A DNA stretch of 64,000 bases from Bordetella genomosp. 1 (GTDB taxonomy: Bacteria > Pseudomonadota > Gammaproteobacteria > Burkholderiales > Burkholderiaceae_B). Every line of letters starts with the position of its first letter. The stretch's first letter is position 1. Shown here piece after piece: positions 55,023-64,000 of this stretch. Made by a program: the position numbers and the translations under genes. The stretch is from contig NZ_NEVL01000003.1 in assembly GCF_002261335.1 (NCBI RefSeq), positions 1,798,001 through 1,862,000 of the forward strand, in the 5' to 3' direction. The notes beneath the pieces are model-generated. The model worked only from the letters and a program-made list of their open reading frames with translations. It had not been told where the DNA came from and made no database searches.

Positions 55023-56228
55023 ATGTCCTCTGAATCCATGTCTCGCAGCCTGCCCGGCTGGCTGATCCTCATGGGCGCGCTGACCGCGATCGGCCCATTC
55101 TCCATCGATATGTACCTCCCGGCGTTCCCCGCGATCGCCACCAACCTCGGCGTGCCCCGGGGCGATGTGGAGCGCACGCTGGCCGCCTACCTGGTCGGCA
55201 TGGCGATGGCGCAGGTGATCTATGGCCCGCTGGCGGACCGGTTCGGCCGCAAGCTGCCGATGCTGGGCGGGCTCGTCCTCTATATGGTGGCGTCGCTGGG
55301 CTGTGCGGTCGCCGGCAACATCGAGACCCTGACGCTGTGGCGCGTGGTGCAGGCCCTGGGCGGCGCGGCCGGCGTCGTGATTCCGCGCGCCGTGATCCGC
55401 GATCACTACGAAACGCAGGATGCGGCGCGCGCGATGTCGCTGCTGATGCTGATCATGGGCCTGGCCCCGATCCTCGCCCCGCTCGCCGGCGGGCAACTGC
55501 TCGCGTTCGTGGGCTGGCGCAGCCTGTTCTGGCTCATGATGGGCGCGGGCCTGGCGATGTTCGTGGCCGTGCTGTTCATCATGAAGGAATCGCTCGCGCC
55601 CGAGCGCGTGGTGCCGCTGCGCCCGCAGATCATCGCGAGCAATTACTGGGCGCTGCTGCGGCACCGTAGCTTCATCTTCCACAGCTTCGCCGGCGGCCTG
55701 GGCCAGGCGGGCATGTTCGCCTACATCATCGGCTCGCCGCGGGTGTTCATCGAACTCTACGGGGTGGCGCCGCAGTATTACGGCCTGCTGTTCGGCACCA
55801 ACGCGGCCGCCCTCATCATCGGTTCGCAGGTGAGCGCGCGCCTGCTGCGCCGGCTCGCGCCGCCGCTGTTGCAGCGCCGGGCCCAGAGCAGCCTCGCCGT
55901 GGCCAGCCTGGTTGCCGTCGTGCTGAGCGCCAGCGGCCTGATGAGCCTGCCGCTGCTGATGGCCTGCCTGATCGCGTATATGTTCAGCCAGGGTTTCGTG
56001 AACCCCAACTCGGCCGCGCTGGCGCTGTCCGAACAGGGCAAGCGCCTGGGCGCGGCCTCCGCGATGCTGGGCACGCTGCAGCTCTCGTGCGGCGCGCTGG
56101 CCGGGCTGGTGGTGAGCCTGTGGCAGACCGAAAGCTCCCTGCCGCTCACGACCGTGCTTGCGGTGTGCGCCTGCCTGTCGTGGGGGGCCGGGCGGATCGC
56201 GCGCCGTCCCGCGGCGTCGCTGGCCTGA
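55023..56228 (+). CDS. Bcr/CflA-type drug efflux MFS transporter
   Basis: A 401-residue exporter with twelve predicted segments. The start PFSIDMYLPAFPAIATNLG and the motif A LADRFGRKLPMLGG with motif C-like RVVQALGGAAGVVIPRAVIRD define the Bcr/CflA (DHA1) family; substrates in this group include bicyclomycin, chloramphenicol and sulphonamides. ATG 55023 is chosen, with a second ATG five codons later; neither has a clear ribosome binding site. It is divergent from cfa across 193 bases. Confidence 0.92.
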   Translation: MSSESMSRSLPGWLILMGALTAIGPFSIDMYLPAFPAIATNLGVPRGDVERTLAAYLVGMAMAQVIYGPLADRFGRKLPMLGGLVLYMVASLGCAVAGNIETLTLWRVVQALGGAAGVVIPRAVIRDHYETQDAARAMSLLMLIMGLAPILAPLAGGQLLAFVGWRSLFWLMMGAGLAMFVAVLFIMKESLAPERVVPLRPQIIASNYWALLRHRSFIFHSFAGGLGQAGMFAYIIGSPRVFIELYGVAPQYYGLLFGTNAAALIIGSQVSARLLRRLAPPLLQRRAQSSLAVASLVAVVLSASGLMSLPLLMACLIAYMFSQGFVNPNSAALALSEQGKRLGAASAMLGTLQLSCGALAGLVVSLWQTESSLPLTTVLAVCACLSWGAGRIARRPAASLA

Positions 56229-56705
56229 GCGCTCGGCTGTCCAGGGTGGAGGCAGGGGCAGACGCCCCCGCTCCCTCGGCTGCGTCCCTCGTTTACTGTG
56301 GCGCCTCGGCCTCTTCCCGCAGCGCCCGCTTGACCGAAGCCCCCACGTCAATATAGAATCGCTGGCTAATCAGTAATTTCCCGTCGCGTGGTCACTATGC
56401 TTTGTGGTCACTCGCAACCTTCCCCGAGCCGGAACTGATCGTTTCAGGCCAGGCGGGCGAAGCGGGGTATAAGCACAGGACGGCAGCGTCCGGTGGCTGA
56501 TCCGGATCCCTCTGGCCCGTCCAGACCCAGGCGATACGCGTTCAGGCTTTCCGAGCATGCGCCCTCCCCATCCACTTTGTTGGGTGGCCGGCAGTGTCGG
56601 GATGCACCAGCATCCTTTCACATCCAGTCCGGCGGCATATATCCCCAACGCCCCATCCTGTCCTGATCTGCACCCGGCGAAGAACAACCGTTAAGAGGTG
56701 CATCC
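56229..56705. other. Long leader/intergenic region before rpmB
   Basis: 477 bases without a supported gene. It carries a strong sigma-70-like promoter near 56330-56359, a possible second one just before rpmB, and a GGATGC-ACCA-GCATCC hairpin followed by TTT (56600-56618). If the first promoter is used, rpmB has a leader of about 340 bases, or the interval encodes a short RNA. Confidence 0.55.
56330..56359 (+). promoter_or_regulatory. Sigma-70-like promoter upstream of rpmB
   Basis: TTGACC (56330-56335), a 16-base spacer, then TATAGA (56352-56357) within TATAGAAT. It is the best match to consensus in this part of the window and reads toward rpmB. Confidence 0.65.
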
Positions 56706-56942
56706 ATGGCACGCGTATGCCAAGTGACCGGCAAAGGCCCGATGGTGGGCAACAATGTTTCGCACGCGAACAACAAGACCAAGCGTCGCTTCCTCCCGAA
56801 CCTGCAATCGCGCCGGTTCTGGGTTGAAAGCGAAAACCGCTGGGTCCGTCTGCGCGTGTCGGCGAAAGCCATCCGCACGATCGACAAGAACGGCATCGAC
56901 GCCGTCCTGGCCGACCTGCGTGCACGCGGCGAAGCGGTCTGA
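56706..56942 (+). CDS. rpmB: 50S ribosomal protein L28
   Basis: A 78-residue ribosomal protein of the large subunit. The start [33 protein letters not shown] is diagnostic, with the mid-part [23 protein letters not shown] lies upstream of the ATG. It is followed 43 bases later by rpmG, the usual pair. Confidence 0.98.
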   Translation: MARVCQVTGKGPMVGNNVSHANNKTKRRFLPNLQSRRFWVESENRWVRLRVSAKAIRTIDKNGIDAVLADLRARGEAV

Positions 56943-56985
56943 TCGACATCGCCCGCTGACCCCAACTACATACTAGGAGCACGAC

Positions 56986-57153
56986 ATGGCCAAAGGTATC
57001 CGCGAAAAGATCAAGCTCGAGTCGACTGCCGGCACGGGCCACTTCTACACGACCACCAAGAACAAGCGCAACATGCCCGAGAAGATGCTGATCAAGAAGT
57101 TTGATCCCGTCGCTCGCAAGCACGTCGACTACAAGGAAATCAAGCTGAAGTAA
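56986..57153 (+). CDS. rpmG: 50S ribosomal protein L33
   Basis: A 55-residue protein starting [20 protein letters not shown] and ending [11 protein letters not shown], full length for L33. It has no cysteines, so it is the zinc-independent (C-minus) form; under zinc limitation this type does not need replacement. AGGAG lies nine bases upstream. It is co-transcribed with rpmB and followed by a terminator. Confidence 0.98.
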   Translation: MAKGIREKIKLESTAGTGHFYTTTKNKRNMPEKMLIKKFDPVARKHVDYKEIKLK

Positions 57154-57181
57154 TTCAGCCTGTATCCGGTGGTTTATGCTG

Positions 57182-57205
57182 ACGGCCTCGCACTCGCGGG
57201 GCCGT
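57182..57205 (+). terminator. Intrinsic terminator after rpmG
   Basis: Stem ACGGCC/GGCCGT with a 12-base loop that can pair further, followed by TTGCTTTT; 28 bases after the rpmG stop. Confidence 0.8.
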
Positions 57206-57275
57206 TTGCTTTTGCCGCCCCGCTTCGTGCGTCCGCTGCCGCCCGCCCCGCCCCGCCCACCGACCCGCTCCCGCC

Positions 57276-58775
57276 ATGCCGCCACGCGCCACCGCCGTCC
57301 TGCTCGCCACCCTGATCCTGGCCGCGCCCGCCTGGAGCGCCTCGGTGAGGAGCGCGCCGCCCGCGCCCATGCCCGCCCCGCCCGGCGCCAAGAGCGCGCC
57401 GATCCGGATCGGCGACATCATCGGCGACAAGCGCGATCCGACGCAGGCGGCCTACCGCAAGGGCTGGCAGCTCGCCCTCGAGCAGCTCAACGCCGAAGGG
57501 GGCGTGCTGGGCCGCAAGCTGCAGGTGCTCACGCGCGAAGACGGCGGCAAGCCCGAGACGGCCGCCAAACTGGCCGAGGAGCTGACGCAGCGCGAGAAGG
57601 TGGTGGCGCTGATGGGCGGCGCGAGCGAGGCCACGGCCTCCGCGATCTCCGGCTACGCGGGCGAGCGCATGGTGTTCTTTCTCGCCACGATGGCGGTGGG
57701 CGAGAGCCTGACCTGGTCGCGCAACAACCGCTACACGTATCGCCTGCCGGCCTCGGTGCGCATGCGCACCGCCGCGGTTGCGCCCAAGGCACTGGGCCTG
57801 CGCAAGCCGCGCTGGGCCGTGGTGCACGCCGACGATGAAGGCGGCCGCGAACGCGCCGCCACGTTCCAGAGCATGATGCGGGCCTTCCAGGCGCGCATCG
57901 AGTTCGTCGCGGTGCAGCCGCTGCCCGCCGGCGCCCGCGCGCTCGACGAGGCCGTGCTGAAGCTGGCCGACGCCCATCCCGACGCCCTCCTGCTCGACCT
58001 GGACGGCGCGGCATTGCATCGATTCGTGCAGGCGGGCCAGGCGCGCCAGCTGTTCGACGGCCGCGCCGTGGTGGCCCTCGATGCCGCCGATCCCGAGACC
58101 CGCCAGGCGCTGGGCGCCGAGCTGCCGGCCGGCTGGCTGGTCACCGGCTATCCGCTCGACCTCCTGCCGCAACCGGCCAGCCAGCGTTTCGTGAGCGCCT
58201 ATCGCCAGCGCTTCGACGAGACCCCGGGCGCGGCCGCCCTGCTCGGCTACAGCGCCCTGCAGTCGCTCGCCACCGGACTGCGCCTGGCGCAGGAAGCCGA
58301 CGGCGCCATGCTGGCCGACGCATTCTCCGGCATGAAGGTGGACACGCCGATCGGCACCTTCGCCTACCGGCCGCTGGATCACCAGTCGACGATCGGCGTC
58401 TATACCGGCTGGTACGCCGGCGGCGCCGCGGAGCCCGCGGTCATCACCATCAACTACCAGGAAGGCGGGCGGCTGCAACCGCCCGACCACGACGTGCGGC
58501 GCCTGCGCGGCGAAAGCCGCGCCCGCCCCAAGCCCGCGGCGGCGGAAGCGGCGAAGGAAGCCCAGCCCAAGGGTGAGGATGGGGCCGGCGCGGCGACGCC
58601 GCCATCGGCGGGCAAGCCCGACGCGCCGGCCGCGCAGGATCCGGCCGCGACCAAAGCGCAACCTACCGCGCCCAATCCCGCGCCCGCGAACGGCAGTGCG
58701 GGCAAGGCGCCCGCCTGGACGCCGGCCACGAGCCCCGCGCTTCAGGACTGGCCACAGGTAGCCGCGCCGCGCTGA
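57276..58775 (+). CDS. Liv-type periplasmic binding protein with Pro/Ala-rich tail
   Basis: A 499-residue protein with a signal ending APAWSAS, then a Peripla_BP_6 domain (about residues 40-405). Seen: IRIGDIIGDKRDPTQAAYRKG, LNAEGGVLGRKLQVLTREDGG and WAVVHADDEGGRERA. From about 415 the chain is a low-complexity Pro/Ala/Lys tail of about 85 residues, unusual for this family. It has no ABC partner genes and stands alone after the rpmG terminator. Function unknown; binding of an amino acid or amide is inferred. Its last 34 bases overlap the end of the convergent SulP gene. Confidence 0.85.
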   Translation: MPPRATAVLLATLILAAPAWSASVRSAPPAPMPAPPGAKSAPIRIGDIIGDKRDPTQAAYRKGWQLALEQLNAEGGVLGRKLQVLTREDGGKPETAAKLAEELTQREKVVALMGGASEATASAISGYAGERMVFFLATMAVGESLTWSRNNRYTYRLPASVRMRTAAVAPKALGLRKPRWAVVHADDEGGRERAATFQSMMRAFQARIEFVAVQPLPAGARALDEAVLKLADAHPDALLLDLDGAALHRFVQAGQARQLFDGRAVVALDAADPETRQALGAELPAGWLVTGYPLDLLPQPASQRFVSAYRQRFDETPGAAALLGYSALQSLATGLRLAQEADGAMLADAFSGMKVDTPIGTFAYRPLDHQSTIGVYTGWYAGGAAEPAVITINYQEGGRLQPPDHDVRRLRGESRARPKPAAAEAAKEAQPKGEDGAGAATPPSAGKPDAPAAQDPAATKAQPTAPNPAPANGSAGKAPAWTPATSPALQDWPQVAAPR

Positions 58776-60529
58776 TGCGCGGTGCCGGCCGGGCCGCATT
58801 CCTTGAAGATGCGCGCCGTGCAGCGCCGGCAGGTTTCCGGGTCGAGGCGCTGGTAGATCTGGCCGATGGCGCTCGCCTTGTCGCGAAACACGTGATCGGC
58901 GCCCAGGCGGTCGATGAAGCCGGTGAGCTCCCATTTCGCCAGCACCTCGGGACGCGGCCGATGGAAGTACAGGTCGCCGCCCATCGCACGCCGGCGTGCC
59001 ATCTCATCCTCCCAGACCTGCGCCCCCGCCACGTCGATGAAGTTCATGCTCTTGGTCATGACGAGCAGGTGGCGCGGCGCGTCCGGCGCATCGCGCAGGG
59101 CCTGCAGGCGCTCGCCCACGTAGGCCGCCGCGCCAAAATAGATCGAACCCTCCATGCGCAGCAGCTTGAGCTGCGGACACTCGGGCAAGGCGGTCGGCTG
59201 GCCGGCGAGCACGGCGAAATGGCGTTCGGGATCGCCCGCCTCGAAGCCCATGGTGCGCATGGCCGGGCGCGAGGTGCGATACAGATAGGCGGTGAGCGAG
59301 AGCAAGGTGCCGAGCAGGATCGCCACCTCCATGCGCACCGTCACGGTGGCGGCCAGCGTCACGGCCGCGATCAGGGCCTCGTTGCGCTCCACGCGCCAGA
59401 GCCAGCGCCAGCGGGCCCAATCGAACAGGCCCCACGCCACCAGCAGCAACAGGCCGGCGATCGCCGCATACGGAATGTGCGCCAGCAACGGCTCCGACAG
59501 CAGCACCAGCCCGATCAGCAGCGCCGCGGCGAACACGGCGGCGAGCGGCGTGCGGGCACCCGCCTCGTAGTTGGGCACCGAGCGGTTCAGCGAGCCGCAC
59601 GACAGATAACAGGAGAACAGCCCGCCCACCGCATTCGAGAGGCCCTGGCCGAAGAACTCGCGGTTGGCATCGATGGCCTGGCCGGAGCGCTGGCCGATGG
59701 CCTTGGCGATCGAGATCGACTGCGCCAGCGCGACGATCGTGAGCGGAACGGCCACGCCGAGCATGTCGGGCAACTGGCGCCAGTCGACCTGCGGCAGGTG
59801 CAGCGCGGGCCAGGGCTTGCCGACGGCGCCGAGCAGCGCGATGTCCCCCGCGCCGGCCCAGGCCTGCAACGCCGCGCCGCATGCGCTGCCCGCGATCAGG
59901 CCGGCCAGCATGTGCGGCTTGCGCCGGTCCCAGCGCTTGACCAGCAGCGCGACCGCGATGGTCACCACGCACACGATCACGGCGGCCCCGCTCGCCGCGC
60001 CGAGGCTGGCGCCCAGCGTCCACAGCAGCACGCCCGCGCCGTGCGCGTCGATGCCGCGCAGGCCCAGCGCGTCCTGGGCCGCATGCAATGCGATCAGCAG
60101 CGCCGCACCGCTGGTGAAGCCGAACAGCGCCGCGGGCGAAATGAAGTTGGCGAGCACGCCGAGCCGCAACAACGCGACCGCGAGTTGCAGCACGCCGACC
60201 AGCACCGTGACGGCAAGCGCGAGTTCGATATAGCCGGCGGATCCGACGACCGCCATCGGCGCGAGCACCGCGAACAAGGCCAGCGAGTTGGCGTTGGTGG
60301 GGCCGGACAACACGTGTCGGCTCGAGCCGAACAGCGCCGCGATCACGCACGGCACGATCGCGCTGTGCAGCCCGTATTGCGGCGGAAGCCCTGCCAGCAA
60401 GGCAAATGCGACACCTTGCGGCAACACGAGCAACGCGCCCAGCAGCCCCGCCCACGCATCGGCGCGCAGCGTGGCGGGCGACACGTCGCGCACCCAGCTG
60501 CCGAACAGTCTGTTCAATCGTGCGTGCAA
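58742..60529 (-). CDS. SulP-family anion transporter with STAS domain
   Basis: A 595-residue membrane protein. The SulP start is clear: WAGLLGALLVLPQGVAFALLAGLPPQYGLHSAIVPC, then SGPTNANSLALFAVLAP. A C-terminal STAS domain spans about 455-560 (MEGSIYFGAAAYV, SMNFIDVAGAQVWEDE). After it comes a Cys-containing end (CRRCTARIFKECG). The TTG at 60529 is chosen, since AAGGAG lies seven bases upstream; the ATG at 60562 has no site. Ions could be sulphate, bicarbonate or dicarboxylate. Its last 34 bases are antisense to the binding-protein gene. Confidence 0.88.
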   Translation of the reverse strand: MHARLNRLFGSWVRDVSPATLRADAWAGLLGALLVLPQGVAFALLAGLPPQYGLHSAIVPCVIAALFGSSRHVLSGPTNANSLALFAVLAPMAVVGSAGYIELALAVTVLVGVLQLAVALLRLGVLANFISPAALFGFTSGAALLIALHAAQDALGLRGIDAHGAGVLLWTLGASLGAASGAAVIVCVVTIAVALLVKRWDRRKPHMLAGLIAGSACGAALQAWAGAGDIALLGAVGKPWPALHLPQVDWRQLPDMLGVAVPLTIVALAQSISIAKAIGQRSGQAIDANREFFGQGLSNAVGGLFSCYLSCGSLNRSVPNYEAGARTPLAAVFAAALLIGLVLLSEPLLAHIPYAAIAGLLLLVAWGLFDWARWRWLWRVERNEALIAAVTLAATVTVRMEVAILLGTLLSLTAYLYRTSRPAMRTMGFEAGDPERHFAVLAGQPTALPECPQLKLLRMEGSIYFGAAAYVGERLQALRDAPDAPRHLLVMTKSMNFIDVAGAQVWEDEMARRRAMGGDLYFHRPRPEVLAKWELTGFIDRLGADHVFRDKASAIGQIYQRLDPETCRRCTARIFKECGPAGTAHQRGAATCGQS

Positions 60530-60801
60530 GAACTGGCTCCTTGTGCAATGACCCGTGCGCATCGCCGGGCAGCTTAACCGCCGCCGCGCCGCAGTGGCAA
60601 CGACGCGCCGCGCATCATGCCAGAAGGCCTGCGCAGCAGTGCGCGCGCAACGCTTTTTGTGAAAAACATCATGCCATAAGCATTCTTCTCGCAAAAAACG
60701 CGTGCACACTCGACACTTTCCGCTATCATCGGGCGCGTGGCATCCATTGCCGGTGTTCCGGCATGGTGATACCTCAACAACCCAACATACGGATTTTGAC
60801 C

Positions 60802-61302
60802 ATGGCTACCAAAGCAAAAGCTCCCGCCAAGAAAGTGACCAAGACCGCCGCCAAGGCTCCGGTCAAGGCTGTCAAGGCAGTGAAGGCCGTCAAGGCTCCC
60901 GCCAAGGCTCCGGCCAAGGCCCCCGCCAAGAAGGCTGCCGCCACCAAGCCGGCTGCCGTGAAGAAGGCCGCTGCTCCGGCCGTCGCACGCCCCATCAAGG
61001 CCGCGCTGAACAAGTCGCAACTGATCGCTCACCTGGTCGAGAACACCGGCGTGGAAGCCAAGTCGGTCAAGGCCGTTCTGGCTGGCCTGGAAAACTCGGT
61101 CCTGGGCTCGATCGACAAGAAGGGCGCTGGCGAATTCACGATGCCTGGCCTGTTCAAGGTCACCGTGCAGAAGGTTCCCGCCAAGGCCAAGCGCTTCGGC
61201 AAGGATCCCTTCACCGGCGAAGAGCGCTGGTTCCCGGCCAAGCCCGCTTCGGTCAAGGTCAAGGTTCGCCCGCTGAAGAAGCTGAAGGACGCTGCTCAGT
61301 AA
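60802..61302 (+). CDS. Histone H1-like/HU fusion DNA-binding protein (BpH2-like)
   Basis: A 166-residue nucleoid protein. Residues 1-70 are a Lys/Ala/Pro tail with tandem KAVKAVKAPAKAPAKAPAKK units, like eukaryotic H1 tails. Residues 72-166 form an HU/IHF-like domain: ALNKSQLIAHLVENTGVEAKSVKAVL, FTMPGLFKVTVQKVPAKA, and KDPFTGEERWFPAKPASVKVKVRP. The arrangement matches Bordetella BpH2. A strong terminator follows. Codon use differs from the neighbours, with many GCT and AAG codons, as in highly expressed genes. Confidence 0.93.
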   Translation: MATKAKAPAKKVTKTAAKAPVKAVKAVKAVKAPAKAPAKAPAKKAAATKPAAVKKAAAPAVARPIKAALNKSQLIAHLVENTGVEAKSVKAVLAGLENSVLGSIDKKGAGEFTMPGLFKVTVQKVPAKAKRFGKDPFTGEERWFPAKPASVKVKVRPLKKLKDAAQ

Positions 61303-61326
61303 GCAACGGACTTCGGTCAAACCGGG

Positions 61327-61358
61327 AAGAGCCCGCCATTGGCGGGCTCTTCTTTTTT
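61327..61358 (+). terminator. Intrinsic terminator after the BpH2-like gene
   Basis: Eleven-base perfect stem AAGAGCCCGCC/GGCGGGCTCTT with an ATT loop, followed by CTTTTTT. It is 24 bases after the stop and is the best intrinsic terminator in the window. Confidence 0.95.
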
Positions 61359-61413
61359 GTGCGCGCCCGATGCGCACGGGGCACGCGCCACAAGACCCGG
61401 TTGCAGAGCCGGG

Positions 61414-61452
61414 ATTTATTTTGATATAAAAATACTTTACGTCAAAATAAAT
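61414..61452 (+). promoter_or_regulatory. MarR operator: 11-base inverted repeat
   Basis: ATTTATTTTGA and its exact complement TCAAAATAAAT separated by 17 bases that hold -10-like ATAAA/ATACTT sequence. The right arm ends six bases before the MarR start codon. Strong AT richness in a GC-rich region and its position point to autoregulation. Confidence 0.85.
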
Positions 61453-61458
61453 ACTCCC

Positions 61459-61968
61459 ATGCAGGATCATGTCGACCGCGTCCTGGCCGATTGGGCGCGC
61501 GAGCGCCCCGACCTCGACGTCAGCGCAATGGCCGTGTGCGCACGCCTCTTCCGTCTCAACATCGTTGCCGCCCGCAGCGTCGATCGCGCCTTCAAGGCGC
61601 ACCGCCTGCACCAGGGCGAGTTCGATCTGCTGGCCACGCTGTATCGCAGCGGCGCGCCGCATGCACTCAGCCCGCAGCAACTGGTCAGCGCCCTGCTGCT
61701 CTCGGCCGGCGCCATGACCAACCGTCTCGACCGGCTCGAGCAGGCCGGCCTGATCGTGCGCAGCCCCAATCCCGAAGACCGCCGCGGCGTCGTCGTGTCG
61801 CTCACGACCGATGGCCTGCGCGTGATCCGCCGCGTGCTCAACGACTATCTGGAAGAGCTCGACGGCCTGCTGGCCCCGCTGTCGGCCACCGACCGGCGCC
61901 AGCTCGCCGGCCTGCTCAAGCGCATGCTGGCCGGCCACGACACCGACGCGCCCGGAGGCCTGGCATGA
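61459..61968 (+). CDS. MarR-family transcriptional regulator
   Basis: A 169-residue winged-helix regulator. LHQGEFDLLATLYRSG, then LSPQQLVSALLLSAGAMTNRLDRLEQAGLIVR and NPEDRRGVVVSLT (the wing) are typical of MarR. The ATG at 61459 follows an 11-base inverted repeat directly; no good ribosome binding site is seen between them. The stop shares ATGA with a downstream MFS gene, so regulator and transporter are one operon. The effector is unknown. Confidence 0.93.
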   Translation: MQDHVDRVLADWARERPDLDVSAMAVCARLFRLNIVAARSVDRAFKAHRLHQGEFDLLATLYRSGAPHALSPQQLVSALLLSAGAMTNRLDRLEQAGLIVRSPNPEDRRGVVVSLTTDGLRVIRRVLNDYLEELDGLLAPLSATDRRQLAGLLKRMLAGHDTDAPGGLA

Positions 61969-63182
61969 GCACGCAACCCCACGCCACGCGCCTGACCGCC
62001 CCCATCGTGCTGCTGATGGCCGTCGCCACCGGCCTCGCGGTGGCCGGCAACTATTACGCGCAGCCGCTGCTGCACACCATCGGCGAGCAGTTCGGCCTGT
62101 CGACGGCCGCCGCCGGCGGCATCGTGACGGTGGCCCAGCTGAGCTACGCCATCGGCCTGGTGCTGCTGGTGCCGCTGGGCGACATGCTCGAGCGGCGCGC
62201 CCTGATCGTGTCCATGACGGCGCTGTCGGCCTGCGGCCTGTTGATCTCCTCGTCGGCGCAGAGCATAGGCTGGCTGATGCTGGGCACCGCGGTCAGCGGC
62301 ATGCTGTCGGTGGTGGCGCAGGTGCTGGTGCCGTTCGCGGCCACGCTGGCCGAGCCGCACGAACGCGGCCGCATCGTCGGCACCATCATGAGCGGCCTGC
62401 TGCTGGGCATCCTGCTGGCGCGCACCGCCGCCGGCGCGCTGGCCGACATCGGCAGCTGGCGCACCATCTACTGGGTCGCCGCGATCCTGCTGTTCGCCAT
62501 GGCCGGCGTGCTGTGGTGCGTGCTGCCGCGCCATCGCAGTCCGGTGGGGCTGCGCTATCCGCAACTGCTCTGGTCGATCCTGCAGCTCTATCGCGACGAA
62601 CCCCTGCTGCGCGCCCGCTCGCTCATCGGCGGCCTGCTGTTCGCCTCGTTCAGCATGCTCTGGACGCCGCTCACGTTCCTGCTGGCAAGCCCGGCCTACG
62701 GCTATTCCAACACCACCATCGGCCTGTTCGGCCTGGCCGGCGCGGTCGGGGCCTACGCCGCCAACCGCTTCGGCCGCCTGACCGATCGCAACCTGGGCAA
62801 CCTCGCCACCCGCGTCGGCCTGCTGCTGCTGTTCGGCTCCTGGGCCCTGGTGGCCTGGGGCGAAACCTCGGTGTGGGCGCTGCTGGCCGGCATCGTGATC
62901 CAGGACATGGCGATCCAGGGCGTGCACGTCACCAACCAGAGCGCCATCTACCGGCTGCGCCCCGAGGCGCGCAGCCGTCTCACGGCCGGCTACATGACCA
63001 GCTACTTCATCGGCGGCGCGGCCGGCTCGCTCGCCGCCGCGTGGATCTACACCCACGCGGGCTGGCTGGGCGTGACGGCCGCGGGCGCGGCCGCAGCGCT
63101 GCTGGCACTGGCCTACGGCCGCCTGGCGCCGGGGGCACACATTCCGGATCTGCCTGCCCCGGCCGCCGCCGCCCGCCCCTGA
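61965..63182 (+). CDS. MFS transporter of the MarR operon
   Basis: A 405-residue transporter with twelve predicted segments, close to the YnfM/YgaY-type group (AGNYYAQPLLHTIGEQFGLS near residue 27 is typical). Motif A-like PLGDMLERRALIVSM follows the second segment. CCGGAGG precedes the ATG, which lies inside the marR stop overlap. It probably exports the molecule sensed by the MarR protein. It ends with a short Pro/Ala tail. Confidence 0.92.
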   Translation: MSTQPHATRLTAPIVLLMAVATGLAVAGNYYAQPLLHTIGEQFGLSTAAAGGIVTVAQLSYAIGLVLLVPLGDMLERRALIVSMTALSACGLLISSSAQSIGWLMLGTAVSGMLSVVAQVLVPFAATLAEPHERGRIVGTIMSGLLLGILLARTAAGALADIGSWRTIYWVAAILLFAMAGVLWCVLPRHRSPVGLRYPQLLWSILQLYRDEPLLRARSLIGGLLFASFSMLWTPLTFLLASPAYGYSNTTIGLFGLAGAVGAYAANRFGRLTDRNLGNLATRVGLLLLFGSWALVAWGETSVWALLAGIVIQDMAIQGVHVTNQSAIYRLRPEARSRLTAGYMTSYFIGGAAGSLAAAWIYTHAGWLGVTAAGAAAALLALAYGRLAPGAHIPDLPAPAAAARP

Positions 63183-63261
63183 TCGGCGGGTCTGCCGGCC
63201 GGATCGGCCGCTCTCCGAAGCCCGATCCGGCCCCGCGCCGCCTAATTACAGGCCCTAGCCC

Positions 63262-64000
<739 letters not shown>

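Noticed and set aside
60613..60690. Direct repeat CATCATGCCA upstream of the BpH2-like gene
   Set aside because: Two ten-base copies 55 bases apart, no symmetry, and one copy lies near the SulP leader; likely chance.

Overview
The window is GC-rich chromosomal DNA of a betaproteobacterium. The gene content points to Alcaligenaceae, in or near Bordetella/Achromobacter: many Bug-type (TctC-like) solute-binding proteins without permeases, a BpH2-like histone/HU fusion protein, a malonate mat cluster, and a heavily GC-biased third codon position that creates very long antisense open frames. I saw no rRNA, tRNA, CRISPR array, insertion sequence or phage gene. leuS runs off the right end.

Layout. 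38-12604 (minus): an MFS transporter, then pgsA, uvrC, nagZ, acpS and pdxJ, preceded by a three-gene RND efflux system (MFP, RND pump, outer-membrane channel) whose last gene lies 18 bases from pdxJ. 12937-14783 (minus): a patatin-like lipase coupled to a DUF4136 lipoprotein. 14881-17971: modE facing modABC, with a recognisable ModE box before modA. 18048-20941 (minus): an ABC importer of the TrpX-like substrate-binding class. 21197-24211: aldo/keto reductase, a CobW-type zinc GTPase behind a Zur-like box, and periplasmic sodC. 24367-30057 (minus): malonate/malonyl-CoA cluster (matR, malonyl-CoA decarboxylase, enoyl-CoA hydratase-like protein, malonyl-CoA synthetase, Bug protein) with a perfect 16-base operator palindrome.

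30177-49490 is the accessory part: a spermidine-synthase-like protein, an unsecreted gamma-glutamyltransferase, a cytoplasmic winged-helix regulator, then a catabolic island. The island holds a thiolase, two acyl-CoA dehydrogenases, a LysR regulator, a Liv-type binding protein, a zinc alcohol dehydrogenase, a xylose-type ABC importer with a uronate-dehydrogenase-like enzyme, a CaiB/BaiF CoA-transferase, a MaoC hydratase, a Bug protein and a fused tautomerase. Three promoters here, before the acyl-CoA dehydrogenases, the Liv-type protein and the CoA-transferase, share one architecture: GTATC-N2-CGC, then TATTAGAC at an identical distance. I infer a LysR regulon for CoA-dependent breakdown of an unidentified acid. 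This is the strongest candidate for an undescribed system.

49679-64000: a glycine-betaine-type ABC importer, cfa, a Bcr/CflA exporter, rpmB-rpmG, a Liv-type binding protein with a Pro/Ala tail, a SulP transporter, the BpH2-like protein, a MarR-MFS pair with a clear operator, and leuS.
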